This document shows, in pieces, positions 54,287 to 62,268 of a stretch of 64,000 bases of DNA. The translations under genes and the position numbers were made by a program. How positions within the stretch are numbered: position 1 is the first letter of the stretch; the number at the start of each line of letters is the position of its first letter. The notes under the pieces are model-generated. The model was given only the letters and a program-made list of their open reading frames with translations, had not been told where the DNA came from and ran no database searches. The stretch comes from a bacterium (GTDB lineage: Bacteria; JAMOTN01): assembly GCA_027062325.1 (NCBI GenBank), contig JAMOTN010000079.1, positions 1-64,000 of the forward strand, given 5' to 3'.

Positions 54287-54954
54287 TACCTCCCCAGTTT
54301 AGTAACAGAACTAGTACACCATTTACTTATAGGACACTTAGAACAATTAGTCGCACGAGGTGTACAAATCAACTGTCCCAATGCTACAAGCATTGGATTG
54401 ATTGCAGGATTATTATCCCAAAACTCCTCAATTTCTTCCACTTTCATTTCTCTACCTGCAAATCTTTCTGTTATTCGTTTTACATGGGTATCAACAGATA
54501 AAACTCCCTCTCCTAAAAATGCCAAGACAATTCTTGCAACTTTTCTCCCAACCCCACTCAAAGAAACAAGGTAATCATAATCAGGTTTAATTGAGAAAAC
54601 ATCCTCATTAGAAAATGTTCTAACTAACTTTTTTAAATTTTTAGCTTTTACACGGTAGAATCCCACAGGCTTTAAAATTTGGGTTATTTCCTCTAAAGGC
54701 ATATCATCAAGATTAAAGAAGGTGTAATCCAAATGTTCAAACAATCGCTTTAAGGCATCTGAAGTAACATCATCCTTGGTTCTAGTGGAAATCAAAGCAG
54801 CAATTAAAACTACAACCCATTCTGGTACATCTTTAACTTTCTTAGCTATCACCTCAACCGTTTTCCTTAATCTGGCTACAGGAGAATTAACGCTATCATA
54901 CCATTTTTCTAAACTACTAATTACCTCTTTTTTCATTTTCTCTCTATTGAACAC
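54286..54954 (-). CDS. nth: Endonuclease III (Nth)
   Basis: A bifunctional DNA glycosylase/AP lyase for oxidised pyrimidines. The 222-residue protein has the helix-hairpin-helix SLSGVGRKVA with the catalytic lysine (K of GRK), the aspartate in SVDTHVKRI, and the C-terminal 4Fe-4S ligands in C-x6-C-x2-C-x5-C spacing. All catalytic residues are present. The start could be GTG 54954 or ATG 54936; neither has a strong ribosome site. It overlaps the upstream gene by 22 bp if the first is used, and mnmA by one base. Confidence 0.95.
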   Translation of the reverse strand: MFNREKMKKEVISSLEKWYDSVNSPVARLRKTVEVIAKKVKDVPEWVVVLIAALISTRTKDDVTSDALKRLFEHLDYTFFNLDDMPLEEITQILKPVGFYRVKAKNLKKLVRTFSNEDVFSIKPDYDYLVSLSGVGRKVARIVLAFLGEGVLSVDTHVKRITERFAGREMKVEEIEEFWDNNPAINPMLVALGQLICTPRATNCSKCPISKWCTSSVTKLGR

Positions 54955-56144
54955 CCCATGCTTATAGGAACAACATCAGTTCCAACATCAAAGTTAACAT
55001 CAGTTTCACAAACTTCTGTTTTCACCTCTCCACTAGGAACAACAAAAGTTATAAGCTTAGTTTTTCCATTAACCTTTACAACATCAAAACTTCCAAGTCT
55101 TCCTTCATAAGTCTTCATAATCTGAGCGCTGGAGTTAGAAACTCTGTAAATCAAGCTTTTTTGAGACTTAGGAGAATAAATTCCCACCAAAAATTCCTCT
55201 TTTCCTCCTTTTCTTATTCTATTTACTCCAACAGGCATTCCACTTTGTGAAAATCCCAACATTTTTCTCCCAGTTGTATCATAAACCGCAACATTGGTAA
55301 TATAACTCACTCCCTTATTCACCTTTACAGCCTTAACACCGACAACTCCTATCTCTTTTTTTCCATCACCATCACTATCGTACAAAACAATCTGCTGAAC
55401 AGGAACCTCATCATCCAACTTCAAGCTCTTTACCACACTATCATCCTTTTTTATCACCATGTTATCAGAATCAACTATTAACATCTCTTTATAACCATCA
55501 CCATCTACATCCTCAAATGCATAATCCCATATCTTGCTCCCCTTGTAAATCTGCTTAACAGCACCATTTGAAAGATCTTTAGCAACCAAATAAGTCTCCC
55601 CCGTTAAGGATAGTGAAATCCCCACTAAAGCCCCTTCTTCTCCCATCTCAGGTACATACTTCAACTTTAAAGCAGGAAATTGATCCATTACTCTTCCCGT
55701 ACTAACCGCTACCAACTTATCCCCTATAACAGCAACACTCTCAGTTGCAGAAATTCTAGCTACATCTATTTTCTTACTCAAATCAGCGCCACCTTTAATC
55801 TGAACCTGATACTCAATTTTACCAGTTTTCAAATTTACTTTTGTTAAATTTCCTGCAATATCCTTTACAAGAAGATATTGAGAACCCCCGCTATCTACTA
55901 CAGCAGGAGCACTAACAATAGGAGCCCCAACCTGTAACGGAAAAACTTTATTAACTATCTCACCATCTTTACTAACTACGTGAACCATTCCATCTGTCCC
56001 TGTAAATACAATACTTCCATCATTAAGCACAATGGCTCCACCATAAACATCTCCGGGAACCTTAACAGTTTCTGCTAAAGCAAACATATTAAAGACTAAC
56101 AAAATAGCAAGCAGCTTTACAGGTAATCTAATGCTAGAAATCAT
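54933..56144 (-). CDS. Exported beta-propeller-like protein with Ca-binding-type turns
   Basis: The 403-residue protein has a signal peptide (residues 1-24) and a series of beta-sheet repeats resembling PQQ/WD or FG-GAP blades. Two turns, DVDGDGYKEM and DSDGDGKKEI, match the DxDGDG pattern of FG-GAP and dockerin-type calcium sites. No catalytic residue is seen. It should lie in the periplasm and may bind ligands or proteins. The ATG has GTGGGGGTAT upstream. It precedes nth, but their functions look unrelated. Confidence 0.65.
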   Translation of the reverse strand: MISSIRLPVKLLAILLVFNMFALAETVKVPGDVYGGAIVLNDGSIVFTGTDGMVHVVSKDGEIVNKVFPLQVGAPIVSAPAVVDSGGSQYLLVKDIAGNLTKVNLKTGKIEYQVQIKGGADLSKKIDVARISATESVAVIGDKLVAVSTGRVMDQFPALKLKYVPEMGEEGALVGISLSLTGETYLVAKDLSNGAVKQIYKGSKIWDYAFEDVDGDGYKEMLIVDSDNMVIKKDDSVVKSLKLDDEVPVQQIVLYDSDGDGKKEIGVVGVKAVKVNKGVSYITNVAVYDTTGRKMLGFSQSGMPVGVNRIRKGGKEEFLVGIYSPKSQKSLIYRVSNSSAQIMKTYEGRLGSFDVVKVNGKTKLITFVVPSGEVKTEVCETDVNFDVGTDVVPISMGCSIERK

Positions 56145-56229
56145 ATCAATACCCCCACACCAAACTAAACTTAATTATACTTCTTCTATTTATTTAATAA
56201 GAGGCATCACCAAAACACTTTATTCTTAC

Positions 56230-56688
56230 TTAAAGCCATACTCTTGATGTAACTAAGTAATGAGCATTGTAGTACCGCCCTTTTATCAAAAATTTGGCAT
56301 ATATCAGCATCCATTCTCTAATTTTCCCCTTATATTCAGCTTTTCCAGTTTTTATAATAAAATATCTAGTACTATCCTTTAGCACACTCTTAACGTAATC
56401 AACACTTTCTATTTCTATATTGTAATCCTTTAACTCACTCTCCATCTTACCTTTCAAAGCTCCTAAATTTTCTGGATATAAACCAACGTATCCAAAAAAC
56501 ACCCCCCTTGCTAACTCCGTGCGAAAAAGCACATCTAAATAATCCCACGCATAAGGAAATATGTTCATCTTGCTACGCTGATTCAATAATAAGGTTAATC
56601 CTAAACTTATACTAACCACAAGCAAAAACAAAATTAATACCTCTACATAACCCTTTTTAAAATCTTTAACTAAACCTCTTATTCTCAT
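56230..56688 (-). CDS. Membrane-anchored protein of unknown function
   Basis: About 152 residues: a short basic N-terminus (MRIRGLVKDFKKG), one strong membrane helix (about residues 15-33), then a soluble domain with mixed strands and helices and an aromatic C-terminal segment. I do not recognise a family. The ATG at 56688 is chosen because the extra upstream codons (to 56712) do not look conserved and GGGTGA lies just ahead of it. The start resembles a prepilin only loosely (see rejected items). Confidence 0.5.
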   Translation of the reverse strand: MRIRGLVKDFKKGYVEVLILFLLVVSISLGLTLLLNQRSKMNIFPYAWDYLDVLFRTELARGVFFGYVGLYPENLGALKGKMESELKDYNIEIESVDYVKSVLKDSTRYFIIKTGKAEYKGKIREWMLIYAKFLIKGRYYNAHYLVTSRVWL

Positions 56689-56762
56689 TGGAGTCACCCA
56701 CAAATACAACATGTCATATTTATTTTAACAGGTTAAAAAGAACTAAAAAAGCTCAAGGCAAC

Positions 56763-57149
56763 TCAGTAAAAACCATGTCCATCTCTATTTACGAAATCTA
56801 AATCTTTTTCATTCTCTAAACCATCAACTTCTACCTTATATTTAACCATCCTCGCCATCTCTTCCAAAAGAAAACTTATTCTCGCCTCAACTTTTTTTAT
56901 CTCATCGTACTTTTTCTCAACTTCCTGAGCTCTTTCATCTATTTTCCATAATAACTCTTGCAAGTCATCTCTTTGCTTTTTTAACGAATTATGAACACCT
57001 TCTAACATTAAATGACATCTATCCTCAAGTTCCAATAAATACCTAAATTTCTCATCATCCTTAAATTTAGTAATTAACCAGACACTCACTCCAACTCCTG
57101 TCATCGACAATATGTAACCACTTAATTTAAAAAGAACAGCCAAGTCCAT
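56763..57149 (-). CDS. Small single-span membrane protein with coiled coil
   Basis: 128 residues: an N-terminal membrane helix (about 8-27), then a long amphipathic helix (about 30-105) with heptad-like Leu and charged residues, which predicts a coiled coil. The orientation is unknown. No family is recognised. GGGGGAGAGGG lies just before the ATG. A perfect 16-bp palindrome lies about 100 bp upstream. Confidence 0.5.
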   Translation of the reverse strand: MDLAVLFKLSGYILSMTGVGVSVWLITKFKDDEKFRYLLELEDRCHLMLEGVHNSLKKQRDDLQELLWKIDERAQEVEKKYDEIKKVEARISFLLEEMARMVKYKVEVDGLENEKDLDFVNRDGHGFY

Positions 57150-57246
57150 AATTCCCTCTCCCCCGCAACCATTCTCAATTCAACACCAGTATCTACCACA
57201 AACTTTCTAGCTACCAAGCCCGTATATTCGCACTTTTGAATTTTAT

Positions 57247-57262
57247 ATTGTCATCTGACAAT
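57247..57262. promoter_or_regulatory. Perfect 16-bp palindrome, operator-like
   Basis: ATTGTCA and TGACAAT are separated by TC, giving two perfect 7-bp arms in the gap between the coiled-coil protein gene and the tRNA cluster. The form is typical for a dimeric repressor site. A TATAAA-like run on the minus strand lies right beside it, so it could control the leftward gene. The binding protein is unknown. Confidence 0.45.
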
Positions 57263-57369
57263 CTATATATTAACACCTTTTTTTTATCCCATCAATAAAA
57301 CAATTTCAACAAATAAAATTTTGACCAAAGTGATTAAAAATTATCCCTATAAAAAGCCAGCACAAACTA

Positions 57370-57398
57370 TTGACTTGGCAACAGGTTGTTTTTAAAAT
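57370..57398 (+). promoter_or_regulatory. Sigma70-type promoter of the tRNA cluster
   Basis: TTGACT (57370-57375) and TAAAAT (57393-57398) are exactly 17 bases apart. The expected start is near 57405, about ten bases ahead of tRNA-Val. It is the best promoter match that I see in the window. Confidence 0.85.
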
Positions 57399-57414
57399 GG
57401 ATAGTGTAGCTCAG

Positions 57415-57487
57415 GGGCGGGTAGCTCAGGTGGGAGAGCGTTGGCCTTACAAGCCAAAGGTCACAGGTTCGAACCCTGTCCCGCCCA
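57415..57487 (+). tRNA. tRNA-Val (anticodon TAC)
   Basis: Cloverleaf with acceptor GGGCGGG/CCCGCCC, D-arm GCTC/GAGC, anticodon stem TTGGC/GCCAA with loop CTTACAA (TAC), T-arm ACAGG/CCTGT with TTCGAAC. Discriminator A; CCA not encoded. First gene of the five-tRNA cluster. The leader just upstream repeats GTAGCTCAGG, which is also bases 7-16 of this tRNA. Confidence 0.97.
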
Positions 57488-57509
57488 TTCAGAAAAAAGC
57501 AAGCAAAGC

Positions 57510-57583
57510 GGGGCCGTGGCGCAACCGGTTAGCGTATCGGCCTGTCAAGCCGGGGGTTGCGGGTTCGAGTCCCGTCGGCCCCG
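57510..57583 (+). tRNA. tRNA-Asp (anticodon GTC)
   Basis: Cloverleaf with acceptor GGGGCCG/CGGCCCC, anticodon stem TCGGC/GCCGG (one G-T pair) with loop CTGTCAA (GTC), T-arm GCGGG/CCCGT with TTCGAGT. Discriminator G as usual for Asp. CCA not encoded. A short T-run follows. Confidence 0.97.
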
Positions 57584-57627
57584 CTTTTTTTATAATCAAG
57601 AGCAACTAAATTTGAAAATAACCGGGT

Positions 57628-57700
<73 letters not shown>

Positions 57701-57723
57701 CCTTTAATTTTATGCTGGAGTGG

Positions 57724-57795
57724 GGCGGCGTAGCCAAGTGGTAAGGCAGGGGACTGCAAATCCCTTATACCCCGGTTCGAATCCGGGCGCCGCCT
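57724..57795 (+). tRNA. tRNA-Cys (anticodon GCA)
   Basis: Cloverleaf with acceptor GGCGGCG/CGCCGCC, anticodon stem GGGGA/TCCC-side with loop CTGCAAA (GCA), T-arm CCCGG/CCGGG with TTCGAAT. The discriminator is T (U73), the identity base for Cys. CCA not encoded; a T-run follows directly. Confidence 0.97.
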
Positions 57796-57820
57796 TTTTC
57801 TTTTATCTTTTATACAGTTG

Positions 57821-57905
57821 GCCCGGGTGGCGGAATTGGAAGACGCGCTGGACTCAGGATCCAGTGGGCGATAAGCCCGTGCGGGTTCAAATCCCGCCCC
57901 GGGCA
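57821..57905 (+). tRNA. tRNA-Leu (anticodon CAG)
   Basis: Class II tRNA with a long variable arm (GGGCGATAAGCCC). Acceptor GCCCGGG/CCCGGGC, anticodon stem CTGGA/TCCAG with loop CTCAGGA (CAG), T-arm GCGGG/CCCGC with TTCAAAT. Discriminator A; CCA not encoded. Last tRNA of the cluster, 34 bp ahead of the PseG-PseH-like gene. Confidence 0.97.
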
Positions 57906-57939
57906 TTTTTATCATGAAGGGCAAGTTGGGATTATAAAT

Positions 57940-59310
57940 ATGCTGGGGAAAACTGTCACTTTTCTTACTCATTGTTCTGCAAGATATGGCTCTGGGCATC
58001 TAATAAGAAGTTTAAGATTTTCAAGTTGGTTAGAAAAACTTGGCTTCAAAATTGAGTTTATACTTCTGGATTCGGAAATAAATTCTGAAAAGTTAAATGT
58101 TTTCGTTAATCACTATCTATCTACAAAATTAAAACTTGCCTTTAAAAATTCAAGAGATCTCTCTCTTTCAAACCATACTTACCTTGTTATAGATATACCA
58201 TTTAACAATAACCACCTTTTAAAGGAAATTTTAAAAGCTTTATTTGACACATCGGGAGAACTTCGACATCTTGTATGGCTTGATCCTCCAAAATCAAAAG
58301 AGTTTTTAACACAACTTTATCTACTCTCTATACCTAAAATTATCCTAATTTCCTCTCTTCTCGAAGCACTGCCTGCTGTTAAAAGATATAATCTACCCGA
58401 TAAACAAATTCTTCACTTTAAAGGATGGCGTTACATAATTCCAGCTCCTGAAATATTTAAACTGAAACCTGTAAATCCTAGGAAAGAAAAAATTCTTACT
58501 ACATTCGGTTTAATCCCTGATAATAAAATGCCTTTACAAAATCTAAAAATTATCTCAAACTCCCCTAACATAATTAGCGAAATTGCAAACTCCTCAATCG
58601 TAATCACATCCTTTGGCCTTACAATGTTTGAAGCATTAAAACTTGGTAAGAGAGTTTGCATAGTTCCAAAAACAGAAGAACAGATAAAATGGTATTCCCA
58701 CTTGTTTAAATTATTAGGAATAACAGATAAAATTCCTAAAGAGATAAAGTTTCTTTCTCAAAATTTCACCAATGTTTTCTTTTCTGATAAAAGGATTGAA
58801 ACAGCTTTTGAGGGAATATGGGAATTACTTTATTTATTTCTCCCTGTCAAAGATAAAGACTTAACCCTTGAACTTACAACAGAAGACGATATGGAACTTT
58901 TACTTTACTGGAGGCAAAACCCTAAAATATACAAATTCTTTAAACGCCAAAAGAAACCTTTGTCCTGGGAAGAACACGAAAAGTGGTGGCATTTAAGAAA
59001 GGATCGAATCGATTGGATAATAAACTATAAAGGCAGAAGAGTAGGCACACTGAACGTCTCAAACTTTAAAAAAACACCTGAGATTGGAATTTTCATTGGA
59101 GATATCTCTATTCGCTCAAAAGGCCTGGGTACAAGGAGTATAAAACTTGCACTACATTTCTTGAGAAATGCTGCCTATAAAACCGTGCGGGCTGTAATTC
59201 ACAAGGAAAACATACCATCCCAACGTGCATTTGAAAAAGCAGGATTCGAAAAAGAAGGAAACTTACCCGAAAATCCCAAGTTTAATCTGTTTATTGCAAC
59301 CTTAGACTGA
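57940..59310 (+). CDS. PseG-PseH-like fusion: nucleotide-sugar hydrolase plus GNAT acetyltransferase
   Basis: The 456-residue protein joins two steps of pseudaminic or a related nonulosonic acid pathway. Residues about 1-290 match PseG, the hydrolase that releases UDP from a diacetamido sugar: YGSGHLIRSL (16-25) has the family GxGHxxR with the candidate catalytic His20, and SFGLTMFEALKLGKRVCIVP is the C-terminal glycosyltransferase-like half. Residues about 295-456 are a GNAT domain of the PseH/RimJ type (TTEDDMELLLYW, GIFIGD, RGLGTRS-like KGLGTRS, NIPSQRAFEKAGF). Start ATG has GGGA eight bases ahead. It ends 9 bp inside the convergent channel gene. Confidence 0.78.
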   Translation: MLGKTVTFLTHCSARYGSGHLIRSLRFSSWLEKLGFKIEFILLDSEINSEKLNVFVNHYLSTKLKLAFKNSRDLSLSNHTYLVIDIPFNNNHLLKEILKALFDTSGELRHLVWLDPPKSKEFLTQLYLLSIPKIILISSLLEALPAVKRYNLPDKQILHFKGWRYIIPAPEIFKLKPVNPRKEKILTTFGLIPDNKMPLQNLKIISNSPNIISEIANSSIVITSFGLTMFEALKLGKRVCIVPKTEEQIKWYSHLFKLLGITDKIPKEIKFLSQNFTNVFFSDKRIETAFEGIWELLYLFLPVKDKDLTLELTTEDDMELLLYWRQNPKIYKFFKRQKKPLSWEEHEKWWHLRKDRIDWIINYKGRRVGTLNVSNFKKTPEIGIFIGDISIRSKGLGTRSIKLALHFLRNAAYKTVRAVIHKENIPSQRAFEKAGFEKEGNLPENPKFNLFIATLD

Positions 59311-60492
59311 TCCAGATCTTTCCACTTCTCTTTTTCTAAAACTGTAATCAGCAGGGAAACTGAAAACTTCAAGTTTTAAAGCTTGGGCCAGTTCAAATGC
59401 ATCCTCTAAAATTGAGGCTTGTATCTGTTCATATTCAATCCATTCAGTTGTCTTTAGAAAACAGTATATCTCAACTTCAACTCCGGTCGGAGTGCAATTT
59501 ATATAACGAACCATGTGGGTGTAGCGGGGGCTAACTTTTGGATGAGTTGATATGTATAAGTTAAGAAATTTTCTGTATAGCGTAAGGTTGTTTGTCTCTT
59601 TTTCCACTTCCAGTAGTTTTTTAGCCTCTTTTATAAAATTTTCATTGTAAAATATCTTTTCCAATGCCTTTTCTACTTCATATCTATCTATACTTTTTAT
59701 ACTCGTAGTTGTCACATACAAGCTTTTCTTCATACGTCTTGCCCTTGCACTCTTCATCCCTCTCCAATTTTTAAAGGAATCCTCTAACAATTTATAAGTT
59801 GGAATAACAATATAAGTTTTATCCCAATTTCGCACTACAAGTGAATGAACTGTTAAATCAGTTACCTCTCCATCTGCACCGTACTTAGGCATTTCTATCC
59901 AATCCCCAATTCTTATGAGATCCTGTGCAATAACCTGAAAACTTGCAAAAAATGAAAGCAAGGTCGTCCTAAACACCAACATCAAAACCGCACTCAGAGC
60001 ACCAATTCCAGAAAGTACAGTTAAAACAGAAACATTAAACACCACTCCAAAGCTAACAAGTAGAAACGATCCCCAAATTATTACCTTTGCAAGCTGAACA
60101 TATCCCCGCATTGGCCACCTCTTAGCTATTGGACGAGAATTATATATCTCAAGTAAAGCATCCAAAAGTCTACCAAGTGCAAGGGCTATTGAAAAACCTA
60201 TGGCTATTTTGGAAGCCTTAATCATCAACACGTAAAATATCTTTTCAAACTTATTTAAACCAACATCAGAATACTTAGAAGAAAATACAAAATACATTAC
60301 TAATGCAGGTAAGAAGTAATTCAAACTATCGAACACCTTATTTTTGACTATTACATCATCAAATTTTATCTTAGTTTTTCTAGCAAAACGTCTTACCCAT
60401 ACTAAAACAACATATCGAGTAAATAAAAACACCAAGTAAGCTCCCACTATGGATAAAACTAAAATTCCCGCTACAGTCATTACTTCTTTCAT
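59302..60492 (-). CDS. MscS-family mechanosensitive channel, YbdG/MscM type
   Basis: The 396-residue inner-membrane protein has four to five predicted helices, then the MscS core: LSGIGALSAVLMLVFRTTLLSF (pore helix), IRIGDWIEMPKYGADGEVTDL and RNWDKTYIVIPTY, SFKNWRGM. The pattern IGDWIEMPKYGADG is that of YbdG-like miniconductance channels. It protects cells against osmotic downshock. The ATG at 60492 has GGAGGG upstream. It follows the ArsB-like transporter by 12 bp. Confidence 0.92.
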   Translation of the reverse strand: MKEVMTVAGILVLSIVGAYLVFLFTRYVVLVWVRRFARKTKIKFDDVIVKNKVFDSLNYFLPALVMYFVFSSKYSDVGLNKFEKIFYVLMIKASKIAIGFSIALALGRLLDALLEIYNSRPIAKRWPMRGYVQLAKVIIWGSFLLVSFGVVFNVSVLTVLSGIGALSAVLMLVFRTTLLSFFASFQVIAQDLIRIGDWIEMPKYGADGEVTDLTVHSLVVRNWDKTYIVIPTYKLLEDSFKNWRGMKSARARRMKKSLYVTTTSIKSIDRYEVEKALEKIFYNENFIKEAKKLLEVEKETNNLTLYRKFLNLYISTHPKVSPRYTHMVRYINCTPTGVEVEIYCFLKTTEWIEYEQIQASILEDAFELAQALKLEVFSFPADYSFRKREVERSGSV

Positions 60493-60504
60493 AAGCACCC
60501 TCCT

Positions 60505-61644
60505 CTAACCAAATAGAAACTTTAAAAACAGGATAGAGAACACAAACATAGTCACTCCAAATATATGGTAATACTTAACAAAATCTATGGCTAGCCCCCA
60601 TTTCTGAACAAACCTTAAAACTATCATATTGGCAAGTGAAGAGGTCAACACTCCACACCCTCCTAAATTAACACCATAGCTTAAAGCCTTTACATCTACA
60701 TACTTGTGAGCCAGTAAAACTGTTGCAGGTACATTACTGATAACCTGACTCAAAAGCAAAGCAAAACTTGATAACTTAAATTTAGAATCAAAACAATCTG
60801 TATCCACAATTTTCTCTAATAAAAATGAAAACAATCGAAAATCCAAAATCAACAACAATAACGCTACAATCAAAAACCAATCAAGAGTAGCAAATACATC
60901 TTCAAATAATAAAAAGCTCAGCACCCAGATGGGAAGTTGTATATAAACATCTACTCCAAAATCCATTGCCATTACGAAAATTAACATTATTAGCAAAGCA
61001 ATTAAAAGCCTATATATAGAAATTCTACCCTTCTCATTTTCTACTCCATTGAACTTTATATTCTTCTCTAACTTAAACATTCTTCTAAATACAGAAAAAT
61101 AAAATAATAAAGCCAGCAGTGCAGAAAATAAAAGGTAAGGTAGCATCATTTTAAAAAATTCAATCACTCCAAAACTGTAGAAAGACATCAAGTACATATT
61201 TTGAGGATTTCCAATAGGCGAAAAACCACTAAATAAATTGACTACAACAGCTGTAAAAACAGCAAGGCTTAATAAATCACTATTCAAAAAATTTGAAAAT
61301 ATAGGCAATAATGGCATTATTATCAAAAGAGATATATCATTTGTCAGGAGGATTGCCATTAAAAATACAAACAGCAGATAAACACCCCATCTACTAAAAA
61401 TACCTATCCTCCTGAGTTTATAAACATAAAATTTTACAAGGCTTAACAAACCACTGAAACGCAATAAATTTGTAAGCAAAAAAAGTGTAAAAATTCTCCC
61501 CAATCCTAAAAAGACATCCCTTTTAAAAACCCTATCCAACTCTACAACTTTTTTAAAATAGATTACTCCCACTGCTACGGCAAAAAGCAACAGCAAAGAT
61601 GATATTATAAACTTCTCATGCCGGCTTAAAGTAATCACAATCAA
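60505..61644 (-). CDS. ArsB/CitM-type ion transporter (IT superfamily)
   Basis: A polytopic protein of about 380 residues and ten hydrophobic segments. FLMAILLTNDISLLIIMPLLP and LFSGFSPIGNPQNMYL match the two re-entrant motifs (TNDxxLL and NxxTPIGNPQN types) of the ArsB/NhaD/CitM group, which export arsenite or exchange anions or Na+. The substrate is not clear. No Met codon lies near the start: the TTG at 61644 has GAGG six bases ahead, TTG 61650 and GTG 61638 are alternatives. It overlaps the MarR gene end by about 29 bp, so it is probably controlled by that regulator. Confidence 0.78.
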   Translation of the reverse strand: MIVITLSRHEKFIISSLLLLFAVAVGVIYFKKVVELDRVFKRDVFLGLGRIFTLFLLTNLLRFSGLLSLVKFYVYKLRRIGIFSRWGVYLLFVFLMAILLTNDISLLIIMPLLPIFSNFLNSDLLSLAVFTAVVVNLFSGFSPIGNPQNMYLMSFYSFGVIEFFKMMLPYLLFSALLALLFYFSVFRRMFKLEKNIKFNGVENEKGRISIYRLLIALLIMLIFVMAMDFGVDVYIQLPIWVLSFLLFEDVFATLDWFLIVALLLLILDFRLFSFLLEKIVDTDCFDSKFKLSSFALLLSQVISNVPATVLLAHKYVDVKALSYGVNLGGCGVLTSSLANMIVLRFVQKWGLAIDFVKYYHIFGVTMFVFSILFLKFLFG

Positions 61645-62230
61645 CGCCAACCTCTTCTGAGGTAAAATACTTATCTATCAAGCGACAATAGTGCTTGCCA
61701 TCCTTATAATTTGGAATAAAGTTAACACAACTTATACACATACGCGTCATCTTCAAAAAATTGTGTTTTTGGAGCTCAAATATTGTATCCACAAGCATTC
61801 CATAAACTTTCTTCTTATCTTCTTCTGGAAAATCAGCTATCACGTCCTCTATAAACTTAGAAACATCTTCTGCTGGTTGCAGGATTTTCCTCGCTTTGGC
61901 AGTTAACTCCAGAAAAACCACTCGCCTATCTTTCTTGTTTTCTTTACGGCGAATATAACCCTTATCTTCAAGTTTTCTAACTGCAACACTTATTGTAGGT
62001 TTTGCAACTTCAAGTTCACTAGATAGAAATGAGACCGTCCGAAATTTTTGAGGCACAGAAGAAAGCATAAAAAGAATATTTAACTGTAAAGCGGTCAAAC
62101 CCTTACTATAAGCTATTTTCCAAAGTTTACCCTTTTGAAAAAAACACAGTTTCTTTATAGCTTCCCATATTCTTTTCTCTATAGGCATATTTTGGCCCTT
62201 CTGAGAACTTAGCTGTTTCTTACGCGGCAT
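61616..62230 (-). CDS. MarR-family transcriptional regulator with C-terminal cysteine cluster
   Basis: The 204-residue protein has a winged helix-turn-helix of the MarR type (about 35-140): PTISVAVRKLEDKGYIRRKENKKDRRV is the recognition helix and wing. The C-terminus adds a cysteine cluster, MCISCVNF, HYCRLI and DCDYFKP, which could bind a metal or Fe-S centre and act as a redox or metal sensor. MarR proteins with this tail exist in other bacteria. The ATG at 62230 has GAGGGGGAG ahead. It is coupled to the ArsB-like transporter, its probable target. Confidence 0.85.
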   Translation of the reverse strand: MPRKKQLSSQKGQNMPIEKRIWEAIKKLCFFQKGKLWKIAYSKGLTALQLNILFMLSSVPQKFRTVSFLSSELEVAKPTISVAVRKLEDKGYIRRKENKKDRRVVFLELTAKARKILQPAEDVSKFIEDVIADFPEEDKKKVYGMLVDTIFELQKHNFLKMTRMCISCVNFIPNYKDGKHYCRLIDKYFTSEEVGVDCDYFKPA

Positions 62231-62268
62231 CAAAATCTCCCCCTCTTTATATTGACATACTAAAAGTT

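Noticed and set aside
56640-56688. Type IV prepilin signal in the 56230-56688 protein (KKGYVEVL followed by a hydrophobic run)
   Set aside because: The glutamate is at position +3 after the glycine instead of +5, and no pilus genes are nearby.
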